This document shows positions 1 to 5,093 of a DNA stretch of 5,093 bases, piece by piece. The notes beneath the pieces were generated by a model that worked only from the letters and a program-made list of their open reading frames with translations, searched no databases and was not told where the DNA came from. Source of the stretch: DTU018 sp964618175 (GTDB lineage: Bacteria; Bacillota; Syntrophomonadia; Syntrophomonadales; Syntrophomonadaceae); NCBI GenBank assembly GCA_964618175.1, contig CAZTZX010000106.1:1-5093 (forward strand), written 5' to 3'. Made by a program: the position numbers and the translations under genes. Positions within the stretch are counted from its first letter, which is position 1, and the number at the start of each line of letters is the position of its first letter.

Positions 1-1551
1 CAAAGGCAGCATGATACGGCCATTACTGATCAGGGGAGTCAACAGGGCGTTGTTGGGATCAATAGATATGCGCTCTCCGTTGATCCGAGCCGTATTGCGT
101 CCCACCCATAATTCGATCACCTCCCCATCACAGGAAATAGTAGCTTTCTTTTGATAATCGTTCCAGTCCACATTGGCACCAATAGATTCCGCGAGAAATC
201 TGATAGGAACCAGGGTGCGTCCCTCGATAATGAAAGGAGCTGTATCCATACTTTTTAGGGTCTGGTTTACAGAGTATTTTTTGTTGCCCACCTGCAACTT
301 GACCACCACTGATTGATTTTCATCATAATAATCGTCAGATGACCAGCGATCGTCATCTGATGTAGCATAATAACTGGCAGTAGACACCGCAATTTCATCA
401 GAATAATCGGAATCCCCCAAGAGGTGATAAGCCTGCACCCGATAATGATAGCGTGTATATCTATCCAACCCGGAATCGGTAAAGGTCCTGGTTCTAAAAC
501 CGACGTTGGCAACTGTCACCCATGAACCGGTGTTACTGCGCCGTTCGACACGGTAACCTAGAGCTGGGAAATCACCCTGATCCCAGGTCAGATTGATTCT
601 GGAATAAGAAAGAACTGCGGCTTCAAGGTTAGTGGGAGCATTGCCTCTTAGATAGGCTTCTGGTCTTTTGTTATGCCGATCTCTTGATCCATAATCATCT
701 GTATAAACGTGGACTTGGTTGGAAGGTGGGGACGATCGACCGTCTCTCCATGCTCGGACCCGATAGGTATAAGAAGTATCTGGTGAGACCGAGTCATCGG
801 TATACTTGGTAACATTATCTCCTACGGTGGCAATTTTTCGGAAAGAACGATCAGATGTCTTGCGTTCTATGGATATAGCCGTTGCTTGGTTGCGAGGATT
901 CTTCCATGTTAATCGCACTTCTTCACCTGAATTAGCAGCCCTTAAGCCATAAGGAGCCTCCAATTCCGCACGAGAAACGTATAAGCTGCTATCCTTGGTC
1001 CATACCCGGCAGGCTATGCCTTCGTACTGGGTACCCTGATGAAGTTTTGTGATCCAGGTATCCTGGAGGTCGGTGGAGTACCCGTGCCAGTGGTAAGCAG
1101 ACGGGCAATACCATTGGTATAGAGGGACCGTCCCGGCCAGACTGCTATCTTTATCCATTACGTAACCGGCCGTCCCTTCCAAACTCCATCCGCTTCTGCT
1201 AATATGATCGTCAACCTCGCTCTGACTGGTGGTGTACAAGTATTCATGGAAGGCTGTTCCTTGGTAGTCACCAGTATACTTTAAGCGGTAAAAAGGCAGC
1301 ATATCATCGGGCTGGGCGACTTCTGGATCCACAATATAACAGGCCACTCCCATATCCGCATAACCATTATCTCTAACCATTTCTTTTTTCTCGGCCAGGT
1401 CGGTGGTATAGAATTCTCCCCCTCTTACTTTCGACAGGTGGAAAAGGGGGGTGGTCATAATGCTCTCCGCCTGAACCTCCACACTCGGAAAGAATACCCC
1501 TAGAATAATTAATGTTATGGCTAGCAAACCCAGTGATGCTTTACCAATCAC
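1..1551 (-). CDS. Secreted surface protein: DUF5648-like repeats, two FnIII domains, copper-amine-oxidase-type stalk domain (3' end beyond window)
   Basis: The reverse strand is open without a stop for 517 codons from GTG 1551 to the left edge, so the gene is partial at its C terminus. Residues 1-28 form a signal peptide (Lys4, hydrophobic core 6-20, likely cleavage after VQA). Residues 35-184 hold three related units built on a 'PLFHL..., EFYTTD..., MGVACYIVD' plan, which resembles DUF5648, a repeat of unknown function in secreted proteins. Two fibronectin type III domains follow at about 197-284 and 304-392, both with the L-T-W and Y-x-Y-R-V strands typical of the fold. A Ser/Asp/Tyr-rich linker spans 393-413. 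From about 416 a stalk domain of the copper amine oxidase N-terminal type begins; its diagnostic motif is GRTLVPIRFLAESIGANVDW (444-463). That domain is non-catalytic and usually found in exported Clostridia proteins. Role inferred: cell-surface or extracellular binding or structural protein. GTG is chosen because an AGGAGG lies 7 nt upstream and no in-frame start precedes it. The domain calls are by eye. Confidence 0.93.
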   Translation of the reverse strand, partial: MIGKASLGLLAITLIILGVFFPSVEVQAESIMTTPLFHLSKVRGGEFYTTDLAEKKEMVRDNGYADMGVACYIVDPEVAQPDDMLPFYRLKYTGDYQGTAFHEYLYTTSQSEVDDHISRSGWSLEGTAGYVMDKDSSLAGTVPLYQWYCPSAYHWHGYSTDLQDTWITKLHQGTQYEGIACRVWTKDSSLYVSRAELEAPYGLRAANSGEEVRLTWKNPRNQATAISIERKTSDRSFRKIATVGDNVTKYTDDSVSPDTSYTYRVRAWRDGRSSPPSNQVHVYTDDYGSRDRHNKRPEAYLRGNAPTNLEAAVLSYSRINLTWDQGDFPALGYRVERRSNTGSWVTVANVGFRTRTFTDSGLDRYTRYHYRVQAYHLLGDSDYSDEIAVSTASYYATSDDDRWSSDDYYDENQSVVVKLQVGNKKYSVNQTLKSMDTAPFIIEGRTLVPIRFLAESIGANVDWNDYQKKATISCDGEVIELWVGRNTARINGERISIDPNNALLTPLISNGRIMLPL

Positions 1552-1558
1552 CTCGATC

Positions 1559-1564
1559 CCTCCT
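1559..1564 (-). promoter_or_regulatory. Ribosome binding site of the surface-protein gene
   Basis: On the minus strand AGGAGG stands 7 nt before GTG 1551. This near-perfect Shine-Dalgarno match fixes the non-ATG start. An ATG slightly further upstream (around 1575-1577) is out of frame and followed at once by TAG. Confidence 0.85.
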
Positions 1565-1584
1565 TCCTTGTCTACATTGATTGC

Positions 1585-1649
1585 GTAGGGGGCGACGACT
1601 CTGTCGCTCCGCCCGTGGGAAACGGGCAAACAGGGTCGTTTGCCCCTAC
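1585..1649. repeat. Imperfect palindromic repeat (GTAGGGG...CCCCTAC) with inner hairpin
   Basis: The outer arms 1585-1604 and 1630-1649 are inverted copies matching at 16 of 20 positions, beginning GTAGGGG and ending CCCCTAC. Inside them GCCCGT (1611-1616) and ACGGGC (1622-1627) form a perfect 6-bp stem around a 5-nt loop. The unit can therefore fold as a long stem-loop in either strand. There is no T-run beside it, so it does not look like an intrinsic terminator. It resembles the short dispersed GTAGGGGC-type palindromes or MITE-like repeats of many bacterial genomes; this identity is from general recognition and has not been checked. It lies only 20 bp upstream of the ribosome binding site of the minus-strand gene. 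Confidence 0.7.
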
Positions 1650-1654
1650 AGTAT

Positions 1655-1760
1655 GCGCAAGTCAGGGGACGGTCCTTCAACTTGCGCGTAAAATCTGACC
1701 CCAAGTCTTGCATATGCCCCTGCAAACGCGCAAGTTGAAGGACCGTCCCCTGACTTGCGC
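1655..1760. repeat. Long perfect inverted repeat (2 x 35 bp, 36-nt spacer)
   Basis: The arm 1655-1689 (starting GCGCAAGTCAGGGGACGG) is the exact reverse complement of 1726-1760. The 36-nt spacer 1690-1725 contains TTGCA and TGCAA, which extend the fold. The ends of each arm also read GCGCAAG and CTTGCGC, so each arm is itself partly palindromic. No coding sequence is present. The GGGGACGGTCC and AAATCTGACCCC motifs resemble dispersed palindromic repeats associated with IS200-like or REP-associated (RAYT) transposases. That link is an inference from memory, and no transposase gene is in the window. The arms are perfectly matched, which suggests a recent or constrained element. Confidence 0.85.
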
Positions 1761-1761
1761 T
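1713..1761. repeat. 49-bp direct repeat, copy 1, ending at the gap
   Basis: This stretch is identical over all 49 bases to 1862-1910. It runs from inside the palindrome spacer through the right arm plus one base (T) and ends at the last called base before the N run. Repetition on both sides of a gap points to overlapping contig ends or to a repeated element. Confidence 0.95.
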
Positions 1762-1861
1762 NNNNNNNNNNNNNNNNNNNNNNNNNNNNNNNNNNNNNNN
1801 NNNNNNNNNNNNNNNNNNNNNNNNNNNNNNNNNNNNNNNNNNNNNNNNNNNNNNNNNNNNN
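1762..1861. other. Assembly gap (100 N)
   Basis: Exactly 100 undetermined bases. This round number is a common placeholder for a scaffold gap of unknown size, so distances across it should not be trusted. Apparent reading frames crossing it have no meaning. Confidence 0.98.
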
Positions 1862-1910
1862 TATGCCCCTGCAAACGCGCAAGTTGAAGGACCGTCCCCT
1901 GACTTGCGCT
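1862..1910. repeat. 49-bp direct repeat, copy 2, starting at the gap
   Basis: Exact second copy of 1713-1761, starting at the first called base after the gap. Bases 1875-1909 are again the right arm and would pair perfectly with 1655-1689. If the gap is artificial, this is the same physical sequence as copy 1. If it is real, a further left arm probably lies inside the gap. Confidence 0.95.
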
Positions 1911-1941
1911 CAACCGTCTCGCCCCGTCATCTAACTAGCGC

Positions 1942-1973
1942 TCCCACTTGCACCATTATTATTCTATGTGGGA
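1942..1973. repeat. Small inverted repeat TCCCAC / GTGGGA
   Basis: TCCCAC (1942-1947) and GTGGGA (1968-1973) are perfect reverse complements separated by a 20-nt AT-rich spacer. It could be an operator or a weak hairpin. A 6-bp match at this spacing could also occur by chance. Confidence 0.3.
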
Positions 1974-2108
1974 ACTATTACCTAAATGAGAAGCAAGCGA
2001 AATATTTGGTGTAGAACTATGTTGTCTATACTGGTAGATGTTTTGCAGAGATCAGCCTAGCATTTTTCGTACTAATCATAAGAAACAAAGAATATAGTTC
2101 TATTATCA

Positions 2109-2124
2109 CTTAGACAAGCCTAAG
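2109..2124. repeat. Small inverted repeat CTTAG / CTAAG
   Basis: CTTAG (2109-2113) and CTAAG (2120-2124) flank a 6-nt spacer about 26 nt before the lipoprotein start. It may be an operator-like site or a short leader hairpin. No regulator gene is nearby to support a role. Confidence 0.2.
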
Positions 2125-2138
2125 AATAAGCATTCAAT

Positions 2139-2143
2139 GGGAG
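2139..2143 (+). promoter_or_regulatory. Ribosome binding site of the adaptor lipoprotein gene
   Basis: GGGAG lies 7 nt before ATG 2151, supporting that start. Confidence 0.6.
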
Positions 2144-2150
2144 AGCAAAC

Positions 2151-3179
2151 ATGCGTAGTATTGGGTGGCTGACTCCGTTACTGATATTTTTTGTTTTTTG
2201 GATGGCTGGTTGCGGGGAGGAAACAGCCCCCGAATTGTTCTCAGCCGGTCACGTACGCCAAAAAGAAGTGGAAGTCTATTCGGGAATTATTGGCACCGTA
2301 ACCAAGGTTTGCTGTGATCAGGGCAGCGAAATCGTGGAGGGGCAAGTCCTGGTTGAAACTGATGATACCCAGCTACGGCTAGCCTTGAATGTAGCCTCAT
2401 CACGGCGTCAACGGATCGCAGCTCAAATAGAAAAAAGCAGAAGCGAAGCTCAGCCGATGCCATTAGTAACTGATCCGGTGGAACTGGAAAGAGATAGGGC
2501 GGTGCTGGAAATGGCCCAGATCGGGCTCGAACAGACCCGGGATGCCTTGGACCAGAAAGCGGAAATGGCCCGGGCAGGGTTGATCCCCTTGGATTCTGTG
2601 CCCGGCGCTACAGATGACATCAATAGAACTCGATCTGTTCTGGATGAGACCCTGGATGTCACCCAGGAAGCCGAACAGAAACTCAATGAAGCTAACCAAT
2701 CTTCTGATGAAGCCTGGAAGGTGTTGGAAAGGGAGCTGGAAGAAAGCACTATCACTGAAAAGCTGGCCAACCAGCGGCTGAAACAGGCCAAGATTCTAGC
2801 ACCGGTAAGCGGCGAGATTAGCGAACGGCATATAGAAACCGGTGAGGTCATTTTTCCGGAAAGAGCCCTGTTTACCATCTGTGTTCCCGAGGAAAAGTGG
2901 ATCGATTCCTACATAACGGAAAGCGGTTTAGCCCAGATCGAGAAGGGAAGCAAGGTAAGGATCAAATGCCCGGAAGCCTTTCCTGATCGACTTTTCACCG
3001 GAACCATCATTTGGATAGCCGACAAAGCGGAGTTTTCGCCAAAATCGCTGCAAGAGGGCTCGCCCGACAGCAATTTGGTTTTCCCCGTAAAAATCGATCT
3101 GCCGCCAGATAACCCTTTACGCGCTGGAATGTCGGTAAAGATCAGCCTAACGGAGGATGAAAGTGTCGGAAGCAATTAA
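2151..3179 (+). CDS. HlyD/YbhG-like membrane fusion lipoprotein of an ABC exporter
   Basis: The 342-residue protein starts with a lipoprotein signal: hydrophobic stretch 9-19 and lipobox MAGC with Cys21 as the predicted lipidated residue. A first lipoyl/biotinyl-like half follows at about 38-80 (GTVTKV... then G-S-E-I-V-E-G-Q-V-L). A long helical hairpin spans about 84-213, with its turn near 146-152 (PLDSVPG) and two nearly equal arms. The second lipoyl half begins at 214 (KILAPVSGEISERHIETGEV), and a beta-barrel runs to about 335, including AEFSPKSLQ (293-301) and NLVFPVKIDLP, which resemble YbhG-type adaptors. Known role of the family: periplasmic or extracytoplasmic adaptor that couples an inner-membrane ABC transporter to onward export. 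Here it should be tethered by lipid to the outer face of the membrane. It is the first gene of a tight operon with the ATPase and permease. The substrate is unknown. Four cysteines (54, 55, 244, 273) beyond the lipobox are unusual for an exported adaptor. Confidence 0.93.
   Translation: MRSIGWLTPLLIFFVFWMAGCGEETAPELFSAGHVRQKEVEVYSGIIGTVTKVCCDQGSEIVEGQVLVETDDTQLRLALNVASSRRQRIAAQIEKSRSEAQPMPLVTDPVELERDRAVLEMAQIGLEQTRDALDQKAEMARAGLIPLDSVPGATDDINRTRSVLDETLDVTQEAEQKLNEANQSSDEAWKVLERELEESTITEKLANQRLKQAKILAPVSGEISERHIETGEVIFPERALFTICVPEEKWIDSYITESGLAQIEKGSKVRIKCPEAFPDRLFTGTIIWIADKAEFSPKSLQEGSPDSNLVFPVKIDLPPDNPLRAGMSVKISLTEDESVGSN
3152..3156 (+). promoter_or_regulatory. Ribosome binding site inside the adaptor gene, deciding the ATPase start
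   Basis: GGAGG ends immediately before ATG 3157 (zero spacing) but lies 6 nt before GTG 3163, the normal distance. This favours GTG 3163 as the ATPase start. The site lies within the last codons of the lipoprotein gene. Confidence 0.75.
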
Positions 3180-3900
3180 GGTAGAAAATCTAACTCTTCG
3201 CTATGGAAACTATACAGCGGTCAATAATATTTCTTTTACCGTACCCAAGGGTATAATTTTTGGCTATTTGGGTCCCAATGGATCCGGAAAAACCAGCACT
3301 ATACGAATGCTGTGCGGTATTCGGCCTCCGACCAGCGGAAGTGCATATATTTTAGGCTACAATATTGCCACCCACAAGCAGCTGGTCAAGCAAAATATCG
3401 GCTACATGTCTCAAAAATTCAGCCTTTATGAGGATTTGACCGTCAACGAAAACCTGTCCTTTTTTGCCCGGATCTACTCCATAAGCCCCAAAGAGGAAAG
3501 CTGCCGCAAGCAGGAGATGATCAAGTTTGGGCAGTTGGAAGGCCGCGGAAAGGTCCTGGCCGGTAACCTGTCGGGCGGGCTCAAACAGCGTTTAGCCCTG
3601 GGCTGCGCACTAATTCACCGACCCAAACTCCTCTATCTGGATGAGCCGACTGCCGGGGTCGACCCCCTTTCACGCAAGGTCTTCTGGGACATAATCAAAC
3701 ATCTCACCACCCAGGGGGTAACCATATTTCTTACAACTCATTACATGGATGAGGCCGATGGGTGTGATCTGCTGGCTTTTATGTATCGGGGCAATATGGA
3801 AGCGTTTGGCACCCCGGCTGAGCTCAAGCAGCAAAAGGACGCCGGAAGCCTGGAAGCCCTCTTTATTAAGCTGGTGGAGGAAAGAGAGCGGGAAGGATAG
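3163..3900 (+). CDS. ABC transporter ATP-binding protein (CcmA/YbhF-type, ABC-2 exporter)
   Basis: With the GTG start the product is 245 residues beginning MSEAIKVENLTLRYG, a usual opening for this family; ATG 3157 would add two residues. Numbered from the GTG, Walker A GPNGSGKT is at 37-44, the Q-loop Gln at 84 (YMSQKFSLYEDLTV), the signature LSGGLKQR at 136-143, Walker B LLYLDEP at 156-162 with catalytic Glu161, the D-loop AGVD at 164-167 and the switch His at 193 (TTHYMDEAD). All catalytic elements are intact. The YMSQKFSLYEDLTVNENL stretch is typical of ATPases paired with ABC-2 permeases. Only one nucleotide-binding domain is present, unlike Escherichia coli YbhF, which has two in one chain, so it probably works as a homodimer. 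The gene overlaps the lipoprotein gene by 17 bp, which suggests translational coupling. Confidence 0.95.
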   Translation: MSEAIKVENLTLRYGNYTAVNNISFTVPKGIIFGYLGPNGSGKTSTIRMLCGIRPPTSGSAYILGYNIATHKQLVKQNIGYMSQKFSLYEDLTVNENLSFFARIYSISPKEESCRKQEMIKFGQLEGRGKVLAGNLSGGLKQRLALGCALIHRPKLLYLDEPTAGVDPLSRKVFWDIIKHLTTQGVTIFLTTHYMDEADGCDLLAFMYRGNMEAFGTPAELKQQKDAGSLEALFIKLVEEREREG

Positions 3901-3902
3901 GA
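3899..3902 (+). promoter_or_regulatory. Ribosome binding site of the permease gene
   Basis: AGGA overlaps the ATPase stop codon and lies 8 nt before ATG 3911. A further AAGGA (3893-3897) is 13 nt away. Together they support 3911 rather than any upstream in-frame ATG. Confidence 0.55.
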
Positions 3903-3910
3903 TCAGAAAA

Positions 3911-5050
3911 ATGTCCCTGCGCCGTATGAACGCCATTGCCATCAAGGAATTCATCGAGTTTGGGCGAGACAGGCTCAGTGTAGCTCTGGCCTTTGGTCTA
4001 CCCGTTTTTCTGCTGGTTATCATTGGCTATGCCGCTACTTTTGATGTAGACCACTTAAAGATGGCCGTCTGCGATATGAGTCGTACCAATGAGTCCCGCC
4101 AGCTGATAGCTTTTTTCGAGCAAAGCGAGTATTTCATTCCCGCTTACTACACGGGCAGCTATGCCGAAGTAGTCCATCTTATTGACTGTGGAGAGGCCCG
4201 GGTAGGAATGATCATCGAACCAGGCTATTCTGAAAATCTGCATAGCGGAAAAACAGCCCAGGTTCATTTCCTCATTGACGGTCAGGATCCGGTGGTTGCC
4301 AAAACCGCCCTGAGTACCTGTCAGGTCCTGGCCATCGCCCGCTCAGTACAGATCAACTATGATCGCCTGGGAAAAACGATCAGTAGTGGTATCGGTCCCT
4401 TCGGCACCCCGTATGTTGATCTGCGGCCGCAGCTTCTCTACAACCCGGAGGGCAAAAGCAGCAATCTTTTTGTTCCCGGTCTTATCGGCTTAATACTGCA
4501 GAATATCCTGACCATGCTTACTTCCTTTGCCATGCTGCGTGAGACCGAAAGAGGCAACTTTGAACAACTTCTTATAACACCGGTCAAACCGCTGGAAATG
4601 GTGCTGGGCAAGCTGATCCCTTATTTGTTTATTGGCATAGGAGAATATCTGCTGGTTTTGCTGGTGGGAATATACTGGTTTGAGGCTAAAATGGTCGGTG
4701 ATCTGATCACCATGTTTGTCATGTGCTTCTTCTTTATTTTGGGCTCGGTAGGTCTGGGGTTATTGGTATCCACCATTGCTAAGACTCAATTGCAGGCCAT
4801 CGAAATAGTGGTATGTATACTGCTGCCTAGTCTGGTTTTATCGGGATTTGTATTTCCGCGAGATGCCCAGCCAGCCTGGATTTCCCTGATGGGTTCTGCC
4901 CTGCCGGTAACCTATTTTATTGAAATCAATCGTGGGATCATGGTGAAAGGAGTAGGGTATGCAGAACTGATAAAAGAAATTTCCATACTGGCCGCCCAAA
5001 GCCTGGTCATCGTTCTACTGGCTACACTGCGGTTAAGAAAGCAGTTCTGA
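3911..5050 (+). CDS. ABC-2 type transporter permease (YbhS/YhhJ-like)
   Basis: The product is 379 residues starting MSLRRMNAIAIKEF, a typical opening in which a short amphipathic stretch precedes the first membrane segment (about 22-42). A large extracytoplasmic domain fills about 45-180. Five further segments lie near 185-207, 235-256, 262-288, 294-313 and 355-374, giving the six-segment ABC-2 plan. Family marks include YNPEGKSSNLFVPGLIGLIL (177-196), the cytoplasmic loop RETERGNFEQLLITPVKPLE (210-229) that contacts the ATPase, and LSGFVFPRD (310-318). The frame is open upstream to ATG 3749, but that stretch overlaps the conserved ATPase C terminus and has no membrane-protein character, so 3911 is used. 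The spacing after the ATPase stop is 10 bp, so the three genes form one operon. It likely dimerises with itself or with a second permease encoded outside the window. The substrate is unknown; relatives are annotated for drug or ion export, but nothing here decides this. Confidence 0.94.
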   Translation: MSLRRMNAIAIKEFIEFGRDRLSVALAFGLPVFLLVIIGYAATFDVDHLKMAVCDMSRTNESRQLIAFFEQSEYFIPAYYTGSYAEVVHLIDCGEARVGMIIEPGYSENLHSGKTAQVHFLIDGQDPVVAKTALSTCQVLAIARSVQINYDRLGKTISSGIGPFGTPYVDLRPQLLYNPEGKSSNLFVPGLIGLILQNILTMLTSFAMLRETERGNFEQLLITPVKPLEMVLGKLIPYLFIGIGEYLLVLLVGIYWFEAKMVGDLITMFVMCFFFILGSVGLGLLVSTIAKTQLQAIEIVVCILLPSLVLSGFVFPRDAQPAWISLMGSALPVTYFIEINRGIMVKGVGYAELIKEISILAAQSLVIVLLATLRLRKQF

Positions 5051-5093
5051 TTTAGATATCATTGTCGCGAAAATGCTTCTGAGCTGTCATTGC
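5051..5093. other. Short tail after the permease gene
   Basis: 43 bp with no start codon plus ribosome site and no terminator hairpin with T-run. The last bases (CTGTCATTGC) resemble the beginning of a GTCATTGCGAG-type dispersed repeat known from many bacterial genomes, but too little is present to call it. Confidence 0.3.

Larger units (their letters stand above)
1911..2150. other. Non-coding leader region of the exporter operon
   Basis: I see no gene here. The region must hold the promoter of the plus-strand operon unless that lies in the repeats or the gap. The best -10-like hexamers are TATACT (2027-2032) and TATAGT (2093-2098), but neither has a good -35 at the right distance, so no promoter is called. 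Two small inverted repeats are present (1942-1973 and 2109-2124). Confidence 0.6.

Noticed and set aside
267..512. 81-codon minus-strand frame within the surface-protein gene
   Set aside because: It lies in another frame of the same strand as the FnIII-linker-stalk coding sequence, which is unbroken and domain-bearing.
1585..1649. Intrinsic terminator for either flanking gene
   Set aside because: The stem-loop is stable, but no T-run follows on either strand and it lies at the 5' side of both divergent genes, where a terminator is not expected.
1655..1910. CRISPR array
   Set aside because: There are only two direct copies of 49 bp, separated by an N gap, and they belong to a large palindrome; there are no regular spacers and no cas genes.
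1646..1913. Two minus-strand reading frames of 78 codons crossing the gap
   Set aside because: Nearly half their codons are N, and the rest is the palindrome read through in two frames. They have no ribosome binding site and no protein-like character.
2005..2032. Possible sigma-A promoter TTTGGT-16-TATACT
   Set aside because: The -10 is good, but the -35 matches only two of six consensus bases and there is no TGn extension. It is too weak to call.
2450..2878. Minus-strand open frame of 142 codons inside the adaptor gene
   Set aside because: It is antisense to the helical hairpin of a clear HlyD-type protein; the Ser-rich composition is the usual shadow of Glu/Gln/Ala-rich coding sequence.
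3749..3910. 54-codon N-terminal extension of the permease from ATG 3749
   Set aside because: It overlaps the conserved ATPase C terminus out of frame, has no suitable ribosome site, and ABC-2 permeases normally begin close to the MSLRRMNAIAIKEF segment at 3911.

Overview
The window looks like a piece of a Bacillota (Clostridia-type) draft genome or metagenome bin. The clues are strong AGGAGG-type ribosome binding sites, a secreted protein with fibronectin type III domains and a copper-amine-oxidase-type stalk domain (a combination common in Clostridia), and a roughly balanced base composition by eye. The taxon is inference from family content. No rRNA or tRNA is present.

Left part (1-1551, minus strand): the first 517 codons of one long gene that runs off the left edge. 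It encodes a secreted multidomain surface protein: signal peptide, a three-repeat DUF5648-like region, two FnIII domains, an acidic linker and a stalk domain. It starts at GTG 1551 behind an excellent ribosome binding site.

Middle (1552-2150): a non-coding divergent region. Next to the surface-protein start lies an imperfect GTAGGGG...CCCCTAC palindrome with an inner hairpin (1585-1649). Directly beside it is a second palindrome with 35-bp perfect arms (1655-1760). A 100-N assembly gap (1762-1861) follows. A 49-bp sequence ending at the left gap edge is repeated exactly at the right gap edge. This suggests either that the two contigs simply overlap or that the palindrome is multicopy. The remaining 240 bp up to the next gene are AT-richer and hold two small inverted repeats but no convincing promoter.

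Right part (2151-5050, plus strand): a compact three-gene operon for an ABC-2-type exporter. It comprises an HlyD/YbhG-like membrane fusion lipoprotein, a single-domain ABC ATPase that overlaps it by 17 bp, and an ABC-2 permease 10 bp further on. The ATPase should dimerise and energise the permease, while the lipoprotein adaptor acts on the outer face of the membrane. The substrate cannot be read from the sequence. A second permease gene, usual in Ybh-type systems, could lie just beyond the right edge.

The coding content is recognisable and mostly ordinary. The least explained part is the palindrome cluster around the gap. I see no clear evidence for a wholly new system.
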